Source: RGIG995 sp045635765 (GTDB lineage Bacteria; Bacillota; Clostridia; Oscillospirales; UBA644). From it: a DNA stretch of 8,196 bases. The stretch spans positions 1 to 8,196 of the forward strand of contig JAZTWH010000033.1 in the NCBI GenBank assembly GCA_045635765.1, read 5' to 3'. A program made the position numbers and the translations under genes. Shown one piece after another: positions 1 to 7,136 of the stretch. The notes below the pieces were generated by a model. The model worked only from the letters and a program-made list of their open reading frames with translations, searched no databases and was not told where the DNA came from. How positions within the stretch are numbered: position 1 is the first letter of the stretch; each line of letters begins with the position of its first letter.

Positions 1-1874
1 GCCTTCGGAACCTGACGGTCATTGAGGATGCCTGTGTTCAGATCCGCAAAAAGGCCCCAGAATTCAATATCAATACGGTGGATATGGACGACGCCCCCAC
101 CTATCATATGCTGTCCAACGGCTATACCGACGGGGTGTTCCAGTTGGAATCCGGTGGTATGAAGAAAACCTTGATTCAGCTTCAGCCCAAGAATATCGAA
201 GATATTACCGCCGTCATTTCCTTGTACCGCCCCGGTCCCATGGAATCCATTCCCCAGTACGTGTTTAACAGCAACCATCCCGATCAGATCACCTATAAGC
301 ACGAATCCCTGATGCCCATTCTGAAGGTTACCAGCGGATGCCTGGTGTATCAGGAGCAGGTCATGCAAGTGGTCCGAGATCTTGCGGGATATTCCTTCGG
401 CCGCGCCGACGTGGTTCGCCGTGCCATGGGGAAGAAAAAAATGGAAGTCATGGAGCAGGAACGGGAATATTTTGTCAATGGCAAGTTTGCCGCTGACGGT
501 ACCATGGAATTGCCCGGTGCCGTTCGGAACGGCGTTCCCGCGGAAATTGCAAACGAAATCTACGATGAAATGGTGGAGTTTGCCAAATATGCCTTTAATA
601 AATCCCACGCCGCGGCCTACGCCTTCGTTACCTATTATACGGCGTACCTCAAATGTCATTATCCCGAGGAATATATGTCCGCCCTTCTCACCAGCGTTCT
701 GGACAAGCCGGACAAGATGGTGGGATACATCAACGAATGTAAGCGGATGGGAATTCGGGTTCTGCCCCCGGATATCAACGAGTCGGAGGTGAACTTTTCC
801 GTTTCGGGGAAGGATATTCGCTACGGTCTTTCTGCGGTGAAAAACGTGGGTCGGTCGGTGGTGGAGCAAATTATCGAAGAGCGTCAGCAAGGGGGGAGGT
901 TCCTGAATTTTTACGAATTCTGTGAACGTACCATGAAGGTCAGCCGGGACGTCGATTCGAGAACTGTGGAAAGTCTGATCCAAAGCGGTGCCTTCGATTC
1001 CTTTGGATTAAAGCGGAAGCAACTTATTACGGCCTATGGAGATATTCGCAAATCTCTGCAGGTTTCCATTCGGGAAGAGCAGGAAGGGCAGATCTCCCTG
1101 TTCGGAATGGCTACAGAGGAGGATCGCAAGCACAGTGCCGCCGCCATCTACCGTTACCCCGACGTCCCCGAATACTCCAAAAAAGAACTGCTGGCCCTGG
1201 AGAAGCAGGTGACGGGACTCTACCTGTCCGACCACCCCATGAATGAATACGAGCATCTCTTTGATTCCTCCGACGCCGTCCGCATTGCCTCCTTTAACGA
1301 TGAGGAAGAGGGATTCAAGAACAACGATAGGGTCCGTGCCTTTGGGATACTCACCAAGGTCACCCGCAAGATGACCAAGAGCGAGACCATGATGGCCATC
1401 CTACAGTTGGAGGACCTGACCGGGTCCATGGAGGTCCTGGTGTTCGGGAAGGCCTACGAACGGCTTTCTCCGAAATTGAACGAAGACGATGTGGTGATCA
1501 TTACCGGAAAGCTCAGCATCGAGGATTCTCTGCGGGAGGACGACGGGGGAGAAGGCCGAGAGCCTGCCAAACTGATCGCCCAGGAAATTGAAACGGTCAG
1601 TAATCCCAACGAGGCCGTTCCCGCCCAACGGGTGTTCCAAGAAGTAAAACAGTTGTACGTTCGGGTGAACTCCGACGATTCCAACCGCATCCGGGATACC
1701 ATCGAGTGTCTGCAACAAAACCCCGGCAACAGCGAAGTCTTTTTCCATTTCCCCGACGAAAATCGCACCGTTCGTTTCAAGGGGAAAAACGTCGATCCCT
1801 CCTGGGAATTAATGAGCCGATTGAAGGAAATCTTAGGAGACCGTAACGTTGCCGTGAAGGTGGTGAAGAAATGA
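1..1874 (+). CDS. dnaE: DNA polymerase III subunit alpha (DnaE), 3' part
   Basis: This is the C-terminal 623 residues of the replicative DNA polymerase III alpha subunit, which extends DNA at the replication fork. The gene is cut by the window start and the first whole codon is at 3. The PHP domain and the catalytic aspartates lie upstream; the LRNLTVIEDA at the very start normally follows the third catalytic Asp directly. In order one sees the end of the palm and the fingers (GVFQLES near 135-155, SLYRPGPMES near 221-250, GCLVYQEQVMQ, and FNKSHAAAYA near 590-622). Next come the helix-hairpin-helix region (PPDINESEVNFS near 766-800, then YGLSAVKNVG), an OB-fold nucleic-acid-binding domain (about 1320-1590) and the short C-terminal domain typical of Firmicutes DnaE. 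The frame is open throughout and ends in TGA, overlapping the next gene by ATGA. It is a DnaE-type enzyme, not PolC, as there is no exonuclease insertion in the visible part. Confidence 0.97.
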   Translation, partial: LRNLTVIEDACVQIRKKAPEFNINTVDMDDAPTYHMLSNGYTDGVFQLESGGMKKTLIQLQPKNIEDITAVISLYRPGPMESIPQYVFNSNHPDQITYKHESLMPILKVTSGCLVYQEQVMQVVRDLAGYSFGRADVVRRAMGKKKMEVMEQEREYFVNGKFAADGTMELPGAVRNGVPAEIANEIYDEMVEFAKYAFNKSHAAAYAFVTYYTAYLKCHYPEEYMSALLTSVLDKPDKMVGYINECKRMGIRVLPPDINESEVNFSVSGKDIRYGLSAVKNVGRSVVEQIIEERQQGGRFLNFYEFCERTMKVSRDVDSRTVESLIQSGAFDSFGLKRKQLITAYGDIRKSLQVSIREEQEGQISLFGMATEEDRKHSAAAIYRYPDVPEYSKKELLALEKQVTGLYLSDHPMNEYEHLFDSSDAVRIASFNDEEEGFKNNDRVRAFGILTKVTRKMTKSETMMAILQLEDLTGSMEVLVFGKAYERLSPKLNEDDVVIITGKLSIEDSLREDDGGEGREPAKLIAQEIETVSNPNEAVPAQRVFQEVKQLYVRVNSDDSNRIRDTIECLQQNPGNSEVFFHFPDENRTVRFKGKNVDPSWELMSRLKEILGDRNVAVKVVKK

Positions 1875-2206
1875 TTCGGATGCTTCCCTTGGAATTGGAC
1901 CGAGATTTATTTTGTCTCTATGAGGATGAAAAACTCCTTGCCAAATGCTGCTATTCTTCGGAGACCGGGGAAATCTGCTCCGTGGAGGACCTGGACCCCG
2001 TTGCCGCAAAACCTTGGCACGTGGCACTGATCAAGGCCACCATGAGCAGCTTGGAATATGCCGGAGTTTCCGTTGCATGGTCCGAAAATAAGTCTCTCTT
2101 TCCTTTGTTAAAGGTATTGCGATTCCAACCGGAATCCGCCGACCGAATGTCCGTTTCTCTCATCGGATATTTCGATACTGCATGTGAATGTGGAAATCAT
2201 CAATAA
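1871..2206 (+). CDS. Hypothetical protein, possible degenerate GNAT-like fold, coupled to dnaE
   Basis: This 111-residue protein is not recognised with certainty. Its ATG lies inside the dnaE stop (ATGA, 1871-1874), and an anti-SD-like AGGTGGTGA at 1858-1866 inside dnaE sits 4 bases upstream, so translational coupling is likely. The pattern loosely resembles a small GNAT acyltransferase. There is a strand pair at about 13-38, a VEDLDP turn at 38-43, a helix at about 47-64, a strand GVSVAWSEN at 65-73, and a helix ending LLKVLRF at 79-85. The last is like the usual LYEKLGF element. The acetyl-CoA pyrophosphate loop Q/RxxGxG/A is absent (AAKPWH stands in its place), so catalysis is doubtful. 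It is rich in cysteine (C15, C26, C27, C36, C105, C107) and has no signal peptide or membrane segment. The gene ends at the strong terminator that closes the dnaE transcript. That it is a real gene is well supported; the fold is inference. Confidence 0.75.
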   Translation: MIRMLPLELDRDLFCLYEDEKLLAKCCYSSETGEICSVEDLDPVAAKPWHVALIKATMSSLEYAGVSVAWSENKSLFPLLKVLRFQPESADRMSVSLIGYFDTACECGNHQ

Positions 2207-2250
2207 AAAATACCGCTCAATTCCTGATGGATTTGAGCGGTATTTTTTTT
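2203..2250. terminator. Bidirectional Rho-independent terminator
   Basis: A perfect 10-bp stem TACCGCTCAA (2211-2220) / TTGAGCGGTA (2233-2242) is extended inward by three pairs after one T/T mismatch, leaving a TGAT loop. It is flanked by an A run on the left (2205-2210) and a T run on the right (2243-2250). Read on the plus strand it ends the dnaE operon; read on the minus strand it ends the ferredoxin gene. It overlaps the plus-strand stop codon TAA and touches the ferredoxin stop, so the two convergent genes are separated by the hairpin alone. Confidence 0.93.
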
Positions 2251-2440
2251 ATTTTCGGATTTTAATAACGTTGGTCGGGCATTGTTCCTCTGCAATCTCC
2301 GCTTCCCCTTTTACCTTTGCGGGGATTTCTTCCACGCGAACGCTGGCCGCTTCGGAGCCCTCCTGGCGGAAGACCGTGGGGCAGATGTCAGCACAAAGAC
2401 CGCATTTGATGCACCCGGACTTGTTGATTTCTGCTTTCAT
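2249..2440 (-). CDS. Single-cluster [4Fe-4S] ferredoxin
   Basis: This 63-residue soluble electron carrier is probably a low-potential donor/acceptor for anaerobic oxidoreductases. The cluster motif CIKCGLCADICP spans residues 10-21 and a second CP occurs at 54-55. By analogy with Thermotoga-type monocluster ferredoxins the ligands are C10, C13, C16 and C54. C20, which in that family can form a disulfide with a cysteine in the middle of the chain, has no partner here, since only five cysteines exist. The length matches the family (about 60 residues). The start at 2440 is chosen because GAGGTGAT (complement of 2445-2452) lies 4 bases upstream. An in-frame ATG at 2476 would add 12 residues not typical of the family. 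The gene stands alone, 102 bases downstream of the protease gene, and ends at the bidirectional terminator. Its physiological partner cannot be read from the context. Confidence 0.93.
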   Translation of the reverse strand: MKAEINKSGCIKCGLCADICPTVFRQEGSEAASVRVEEIPAKVKGEAEIAEEQCPTNVIKIRK

Positions 2441-2482
2441 TTTTATCACCTCACCGAGAATAGTTTTGCCCGGCACCGGTGT

Positions 2483-2488
2483 AATATA
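2483..2488 (-). promoter_or_regulatory. Possible -10 box for the ferredoxin gene
   Basis: On the minus strand the AT-rich gap between the protease and ferredoxin genes contains TATATT (complement of 2483-2488), about 43 bases before the ferredoxin start. A TTGATG further upstream is 20 bases away, longer than ideal, so only the -10 is suggested. The absence of a terminator after the protease gene leaves read-through as an alternative. Confidence 0.3.
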
Positions 2489-2542
2489 CTTTATAAATCT
2501 TTCCGTAACATCAATATTTTAATGGTTTTATAACTCCTGGGC

Positions 2543-3796
2543 TTAGCCCTTGTCTTCTGTCAAGGTTAAGGAAGCCTCGATCGTTTTGCCCGTTCTGTAC
2601 TGATAATAGCGGATCGCTACCGTGTCTCCCACCTTGTGATTTTTCTTTATTGCTTCAATTTCATTTAACGTTTTTACACTTTTTCCGTCAAAGGAAAGAA
2701 GAATGTCGTATTTCTCAATTCCCGCAAGCTCCGCACCGCTTCCGGGGGTAATGGCTGTAACGTATAGCCCCACAGGAAGGCGGTATCTTCGGGCCAGGCT
2801 TTCGGTGATCTCTGTTCCGGCAGCAATTCCCGTGGCGGGCCGGTCCTTCACGTAACCGTGCTCCTTTAAATTCGTTACGATTTGAATCGCATCGTCAATG
2901 GGAATGGCAAATCCGATTCCTTCTACTTCCGTAGACGAAATTTTCGCGGAAACAACGCCGATGTCTTTCCCCGATGCATCGACCAAGGCCCCGCCGCTGT
3001 TGCCGGGGTTGACCGCCGCATCGGTCTGAATCATGGTGGAGACGCCGTTTTCCCCGGAAACCTGACGGTTTAGGCCGCTGACGATCCCCACGGTCACGCT
3101 GTTTGCGTATTCCACGCCCAAGGGATTGCCAATGGCGATTGCCGTTTCTCCTACTACCAGATCGGCAGAAGACCCTATGGTTACGGCCGGAAGCTTTTCC
3201 GTCCCTTCTACCTTAATCAGTGCCAGATCCGTTTGACTGTCTGCCGCAATTAACGTTGCGTCGGCCTCGGTGCCGTCGTCAAAGAGAATCGTAATAAAGG
3301 CGTTTTTGTATTGCTGTGCATACTCAATGACGTGCTGATTGGTGATAATGTATCCATCCTCGGACCAAATAATTCCCGAACCGGTGGAGGTGGATGCCTC
3401 GGTCTGATAGTGCGTAAAACCGTAATCAATGGTTTGCGACGGAACGGTAACGTTTACGCACACGATGGAGGGGCGAACGGAGGAGACCACGGTGGAAAGT
3501 GCATAGGAATTTTCATCAATAATGATCTGAGCCTGTTGCAGGTCCTCCGTAGAATACTCCAGGGAATTCTTTGAGGAACTGTTTTCTAAACTGCTCAGCT
3601 TTTGCTGGTATTCATTGACTAATTTTTGATTTTCTTCTTTAAAATAGGATACCGTTTTTCCCAACGCCAGAAGCAACGCGCCGGATAAGATCAGTGAAAT
3701 GACCGCCAAAATCGTCGCCGGCGACGATTTTTTTCTCGGAGTCATGGTCGTAGCAGGTTTGTTGAAATCACTGCCGTTTGAGGGTTCAAATTCCAT
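2543..3796 (-). CDS. Membrane-anchored trypsin-like serine protease with PDZ domain (HtrA/DegP family)
   Basis: This 417-residue HtrA-type protease is expected to act at the outer face of the membrane in the degradation of misfolded envelope proteins. Domains in order: a cytoplasmic N-terminus of about 26 residues ending in basic RKK; a single membrane anchor at about 27-46; a short coiled-coil-like stretch at about 52-72; the protease domain at about 95-310; and one PDZ domain at about 322-413. The catalytic triad is visible: H155 in TNQHVIEYA, D190 in SQTDLALIKV and S267 in NPGNSGGALV. The length and single PDZ are usual for Firmicutes HtrA. The start is supported by AAAGGA (complement of 3805-3810), 8 bases upstream. 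Its terminators and neighbours suggest it is its own unit. Which of the HtrA, HtrB or YyxA-like paralogues it represents cannot be decided, so no symbol is given. Confidence 0.95.
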   Translation of the reverse strand: MEFEPSNGSDFNKPATTMTPRKKSSPATILAVISLILSGALLLALGKTVSYFKEENQKLVNEYQQKLSSLENSSSKNSLEYSTEDLQQAQIIIDENSYALSTVVSSVRPSIVCVNVTVPSQTIDYGFTHYQTEASTSTGSGIIWSEDGYIITNQHVIEYAQQYKNAFITILFDDGTEADATLIAADSQTDLALIKVEGTEKLPAVTIGSSADLVVGETAIAIGNPLGVEYANSVTVGIVSGLNRQVSGENGVSTMIQTDAAVNPGNSGGALVDASGKDIGVVSAKISSTEVEGIGFAIPIDDAIQIVTNLKEHGYVKDRPATGIAAGTEITESLARRYRLPVGLYVTAITPGSGAELAGIEKYDILLSFDGKSVKTLNEIEAIKKNHKVGDTVAIRYYQYRTGKTIEASLTLTEDKG

Positions 3797-3826
3797 GAAA
3801 TCAGTCCTTTAATTCATATTGCTATT

Positions 3827-3832
3827 AGTGTA
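3827..3832 (-). promoter_or_regulatory. Possible extended -10 promoter of the HtrA-like gene
   Basis: On the minus strand TGGTACACT gives an extended -10 (TGn followed by TACACT, complement of 3827-3832) about 30 bases before the start codon. No good -35 hexamer lies 16-18 bases upstream. I see no inverted repeat next to it resembling a stress-regulator operator. This is a weak call from pattern alone. Confidence 0.3.
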
Positions 3833-3873
3833 CCACGTTTCTGCGGAATAATTATTTTTGAAAAAAGGCAATT

Positions 3874-3912
3874 TTGTATAAATAAACTGCGGAAAAGAAT
3901 CCTTTCCCGCAG
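3874..3912 (-). terminator. Probable Rho-independent terminator of upp
   Basis: On the minus strand, 10 bases after the upp stop, CTGCGG (complement of 3907-3912) pairs with CCGCAG (complement of 3887-3892). After one mismatch the stem continues for four more pairs to a 4-base loop. The following TTTATTTATAC tract is T-rich but interrupted, so termination may be incomplete. Confidence 0.65.
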
Positions 3913-3922
3913 CTAAGCAGAT

Positions 3923-4549
3923 TTACTTCGTGCCGAAAATACGGTCGCCCGCGTCTCCCAGGCCGGGAACGATATAGCCGTGGTCGTCCAGCTTTTCATC
4001 CAGAGCCGCACAGTAAACGGGAATGTCGGGGTGATCGTCGTTAATTCTTTGAACCCCCTCGGGTGCGGCAATAATGTTGACACATTTAATGTTCTTTACA
4101 CCCTTGTTTTTCAACAACGAAATGGCCGCAGAGGCAGATCCGCCGGTGGCAAGCATAGGATCAAGGAGAAATACGTGCCGATCCTCAATGTCTGCGGGAA
4201 GCTTGCAATAATATTCTACCGGCTCCAGCGTTTCGGGATCCCGATAAAGACCGATATGCCCAACCTTAATGTTCGGAATCAGATTTACGACCCCGTCCAC
4301 CATGCCCAGCCCAGCCCGAAGGATGGGGACTGCAGCAAATTTTTCATTGGCCAAAACGTGCAGTTTCGCCGTAACCAAAGGGGTCTGCACGTCCGTTTCC
4401 TTTGTTTCCAGGTCTCGGGTGATCTCGTAACAAAGAAGCATTGCAATTTCACTTGCCAATTCCCGAAATTCCTTGCAACCGGTATCAACGCGTCTCATAA
4501 TGGCAAGCTTGTGCTGGATCAGAGGATGATTCGTGACATTGACTTCCAT
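3923..4549 (-). CDS. upp: Uracil phosphoribosyltransferase
   Basis: Cytoplasmic salvage enzyme that converts uracil and PRPP to UMP and pyrophosphate. The 208-residue length is exactly that of the bacterial family. Family signatures seen: HPLIQHKLAIMR near the N-terminus (8-19), FRELASEI (28-35), RAGLGM (78-83), the PRPP-binding loop LDPMLATGGSA (129-139), AAPEG (161-165) and the uracil-binding C-terminus GDAGDRIFGTK (198-208). All are intact. The start is fixed by AAAGGAG (complement of 4557-4563), 7 bases upstream. Upstream is a 132-base gap to tsaB and downstream its own terminator, so it may be monocistronic. I found no convincing -10/-35 pair and no PyrR-type anti-terminator leader in the gap; read-through from tsaB cannot be excluded. 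Confidence 0.97.
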   Translation of the reverse strand: MEVNVTNHPLIQHKLAIMRRVDTGCKEFRELASEIAMLLCYEITRDLETKETDVQTPLVTAKLHVLANEKFAAVPILRAGLGMVDGVVNLIPNIKVGHIGLYRDPETLEPVEYYCKLPADIEDRHVFLLDPMLATGGSASAAISLLKNKGVKNIKCVNIIAAPEGVQRINDDHPDIPVYCAALDEKLDDHGYIVPGLGDAGDRIFGTK

Positions 4550-4681
4550 AATGTTTCTCCTTTATTTTCAAGCATTTTAATTCTCTTTTGATGTTCCCGC
4601 ACTCAAAGGGGCAAAAATACGTCAATTATTAGGGGCAATACTCTTTGCAAGGAACCCGAGGGCCGATGCAAAATTCTTGTC

Positions 4682-5356
4682 TTAAACTTCGTTCCGTTGG
4701 TTTCGTTCCCGCTCCGCTTGCGGCAATCTGAGATAGTAAGGCTCCAGGAGTTCGGGAGAACACAATTCTTCTTGACTCATCATAGCCGCAATTTGTGCTA
4801 CACTCTCTGCCCGGATAAATCCCCGATCCGCAGAGGCCGCCGTCGCGGGTTTTTCCATTTCATCCGCTTTTTTTAACGCAATTTCCGTTCCGTCTCCGCA
4901 AAAAAGCAAAGGCCCCTCCGTTTGTTGCAATAAATCAGACACAGCAATCTGCCGGTCCTCGCAGATTCGCTTCCCGTCTTTAAAGTTTGCGTTGTAAAGC
5001 ATCCCTCGGCGGGCATCCTCAACGGCACAGACTGTTCCGTCAAAATGAATTCCCACCGCAAGGGCGTGAAGGGAGGACACGGGTGCACAGAGGGTTTTGT
5101 TTTTATGTGCAAGCCCCTTTGCCGTTGCTACTGCAATTTTAATCCCCGTAAAGGATCCGGGACCCACGGCAACTCCGATGCGGTCAATTTCATCTATGGA
5201 CAGGCCGGAATCCTTTAAAACCCCTTCAATCATGGGGAGTAACGTTTGGCTATGGGTCAGTCCGGTGTTGAGATACCGAGAGGCAAGGATTTTTCCGTCT
5301 TTCAACATACAGGCTGAGCAGGCGATGGTTGATGCGTCGAAGGCTAAAACGGTCAT
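4682..5356 (-). CDS. tsaB: tRNA threonylcarbamoyladenosine biosynthesis protein TsaB
   Basis: This 224-residue non-catalytic member of the Kae1/ASKHA-fold family partners TsaD and TsaE. The complex transfers the threonylcarbamoyl group onto A37 of ANN-decoding tRNAs (t6A). Seen: the N-terminal strand with FDAST (6-10), the signature GPGSFTGIKIAVATAKGLA starting at residue 65, DARRG (114-118) and the C-terminal PYYLR (206-210). The length is typical. Its ATG overlaps the tsaE stop by 4 bases (ATGA, 5353-5356), with GAGGAGGAG just before it, so the pair is translationally coupled. In many Firmicutes rimI and tsaD follow; here the next gene is upp after a 132-base gap, so tsaD must be elsewhere. 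Confidence 0.95.
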   Translation of the reverse strand: MTVLAFDASTIACSACMLKDGKILASRYLNTGLTHSQTLLPMIEGVLKDSGLSIDEIDRIGVAVGPGSFTGIKIAVATAKGLAHKNKTLCAPVSSLHALAVGIHFDGTVCAVEDARRGMLYNANFKDGKRICEDRQIAVSDLLQQTEGPLLFCGDGTEIALKKADEMEKPATAASADRGFIRAESVAQIAAMMSQEELCSPELLEPYYLRLPQAERERNQRNEV

Positions 5357-5769
5357 AGAATCTCCTCCTCGATTCGGATCATCCGATCGTCGATCCCGTC
5401 TCCGTATTCAAAATAAATCCGTAAGGCGTCCTCCGGGAGAAATTCTTCCGCATTTTCACTCCATTCCACCAAACTGACCGACCCGGGCTCCCGGTCAAAA
5501 AAGCCGATGGAATAAAGATCGTCGTACCCCGACAGCCGGTACAAATCATAGTGGAATACGGGCTTATCCGCGTCGTATCGGTAGCACAAAGCAAAGGTCG
5601 GACTCGTGACGTCTCCTTGGTATCCGATTCCCTGAAGAAACCCCTTTACGAATTCCGTTTTTCCGCAGCCCATTTCCCCAAACAGACAAATCATTTCCCT
5701 GTCTACGCTTCGGGCAATACGCTGGCCGAAGTCTTTGGTTTCTTCCTCCGAATGGCTATGAAAGATCAT
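5353..5769 (-). CDS. tsaE: tRNA threonylcarbamoyladenosine biosynthesis ATPase TsaE
   Basis: This 138-residue P-loop ATPase is needed for turnover of the TsaB-TsaD t6A synthase complex. The Walker A motif GEMGCGKT spans residues 31-38 (K37, T38), with Cys at a position where family members usually carry Ala. Further signatures are SPTF (56-59), HYDLYRL (73-79) and LVEWSEN (100-106), with the conserved E102-W103. The length is close to the usual ~150. The start at 5769 has AGAAGGAG shortly upstream and overlaps the stop of the transporter gene (ATGA, 5766-5769). The stop overlaps tsaB in the same way. The gene therefore depends on the promoter before the transporter gene. Confidence 0.96.
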   Translation of the reverse strand: MIFHSHSEEETKDFGQRIARSVDREMICLFGEMGCGKTEFVKGFLQGIGYQGDVTSPTFALCYRYDADKPVFHYDLYRLSGYDDLYSIGFFDREPGSVSLVEWSENAEEFLPEDALRIYFEYGDGIDDRMIRIEEEIL

Positions 5770-7007
5770 GATTTCTCCTTCTGCTTCGGCTTAAGCTTCT
5801 TTTTGATTGCTTCGGTGATCTCGGTTCGGGTCCACTTCTTGGAAGGGGGATCCCGGTCGGTTTCATCGTCCATGGGCAGTCCTTTCTTTTCGGAAAGTCT
5901 GGCGACCTCTCTCCGGGTCAACGTGTAAAGGACGGCACACAGAGGAACGCTCAGCAAAAATCCCATGATTCCGAATAGCCCTCCGCCGATCGTGATGGAA
6001 ATCAAGACCCAAATAGCCGGCAGCCCCGTAGCCTCTCCCGAAATTCTGGGATCGATCAGGTTGCTGTCCACTTGTTGCAGGACGATGACGAAGATGATAA
6101 ACCAGAAGCACTGGCCCGGATTGACCAGCAGCAACAGAAATGCAGAAGGAATGGCACCGATAAAGGGCCCGAGCATGGGGATAATGTTGGTGACCCCAAT
6201 GATAAAACTGATCAGAGCCGCATATTCAAATCCAAAGATCTTCATGAAAATAAAGCAGAGAAATCCTACCACGATGGAGTCTATCACTCTGCCGGAAATA
6301 TATCCGGTCAAGGTCCGGGCGGTCAGCTTTGTAACTTCCCGGATTCGATCTGCCGCATTCAAGGGGAAAAATGCGTAAATGGTTTTCTTTGCCTGCCATT
6401 TCAAATGATTTCGGCCAAGCATGATATAAATGGAGATGATAATGCTTAAAATCGCATTCGTTACGCCTCCGGCGATGCTCTTTGTGATGTTAAAGATTTC
6501 GGGCAGGCGGTTCTTTAAAATATCGGTAACCGTGTTGATCAACGTTGTGATCCACTGTCCCCACTCGGTAAAGTCAAAAAGTTCAATGTTTTCCCTTAGA
6601 AAATCATACTGCAAAATTACACCGTTAAGTGCGTTTTCCACATTTTCTACGTAGGAACTGACGTTTGAGACCAGCCGCGTAACGCTGGCGGTGATCTCCG
6701 GCACGACAGCGATGAGAAACACCGCAATAAAGGCCAGAAGTACAATGTACGTAACGGCTACGGACAGTCCGGAGGCGAGGGCGTTTTTGTGCTTCAATTT
6801 TTGAAAGCACCGCAAAAACAGTCTGCGGAACAGAGTAAAAGGACGATCCAAAAACAGGGAAATAAGTACGCCTGCAATTACGGGAGACAAGATGGAAATG
6901 AACAGCTTTATTTCATACAAAATTCCGTCGAATTTAATGACCGCAAGTGCAAACAGCGCCGCAATGAAGAGCAAAAGCACAATGCTTCGGAACGTTTTTT
7001 TATCCAT
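5766..7007 (-). CDS. AI-2E family (PerM/YdbI/YrrI-like) membrane transporter
   Basis: This 413-residue polytopic inner-membrane protein belongs to the AI-2E transporter family. Members have been linked to autoinducer-2 export or sodium/proton transport, but the substrate here is unknown. Hydrophobic segments lie at about 8-24, 32-52, 80-102, 181-199, 239-257, 261-276, 283-296, 300-312 and 328-362 (two). A long amphipathic, presumably extracytoplasmic, stretch occupies about 103-180. Family signatures seen: GVTNIIPMLGPFIG (271-284) and the conserved DPRISGEATGLP followed by glycine-rich GGGLFGIMGF and SVPL (319-356). The C-terminal ~40 residues are charged and lysine-rich, probably cytoplasmic. 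The start at 7007 is chosen because GGAGG lies 5 bases upstream. An upstream in-frame ATG at 7148 would run through the promoter. It is the first gene of an operon with tsaE and tsaB. Confidence 0.92.
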   Translation of the reverse strand: MDKKTFRSIVLLLFIAALFALAVIKFDGILYEIKLFISILSPVIAGVLISLFLDRPFTLFRRLFLRCFQKLKHKNALASGLSVAVTYIVLLAFIAVFLIAVVPEITASVTRLVSNVSSYVENVENALNGVILQYDFLRENIELFDFTEWGQWITTLINTVTDILKNRLPEIFNITKSIAGGVTNAILSIIISIYIMLGRNHLKWQAKKTIYAFFPLNAADRIREVTKLTARTLTGYISGRVIDSIVVGFLCFIFMKIFGFEYAALISFIIGVTNIIPMLGPFIGAIPSAFLLLLVNPGQCFWFIIFVIVLQQVDSNLIDPRISGEATGLPAIWVLISITIGGGLFGIMGFLLSVPLCAVLYTLTRREVARLSEKKGLPMDDETDRDPPSKKWTRTEITEAIKKKLKPKQKEKS

Positions 7008-7046
7008 AATGTCCTCCGTCAGACTTTTTAAACCATTATTGTACCT

Positions 7047-7075
7047 ATTATAGCACATCCGTAATATAAAATCTA
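7047..7075 (-). promoter_or_regulatory. Promoter of the transporter-tsaE-tsaB operon
   Basis: On the minus strand a perfect extended -10, TGCTATAAT, places TATAAT at the complement of 7047-7052. The -35 at 17-base spacing is poor (TAGATT, complement of 7070-7075, 3 of 6 matches), as is common when an extended -10 is present. Transcription would start near 7040, giving a leader of about 33 bases before the start at 7007. Confidence 0.75.
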
Positions 7076-7136
7076 TAGGGTTCATAAAAAATTCAGAAAG
7101 ATTGTCACATCGACACTGTTCATTGATTGATTTTCC

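Noticed and set aside
1401..1780. Two long minus-strand frames inside dnaE
   Set aside because: They are shadows of the dnaE coding sequence; the plus-strand translation follows the OB-fold and C-terminal domain of DnaE continuously.
2475..2482. CACCGGTG palindrome upstream of the ferredoxin gene
   Set aside because: An 8-base palindrome is expected by chance in a window of this size, and nothing else marks it as an operator.
2184..2522. 112-codon open frame on the plus strand over the ferredoxin gene
   Set aside because: It runs through a strong terminator hairpin and is antisense to a clear ferredoxin.
2539..2549. Palindrome GGGCTTAGCCC at the stop codon of the HtrA-like gene
   Set aside because: At most a 4-bp stem with a 3-base loop and no following T run, so it is not a credible terminator and probably chance.
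3980..4591. 203-codon open frame on the plus strand
   Set aside because: It lies antisense across almost all of upp, whose protein matches its family from end to end. The antisense translation has no recognisable motif and no proper ribosome binding site.
4644..4672. TTTGCA / TGCAAA hairpin after tsaB as a terminator
   Set aside because: The stem is only 6 bp plus two interior pairs with a large loop, and no T run follows on the minus strand.
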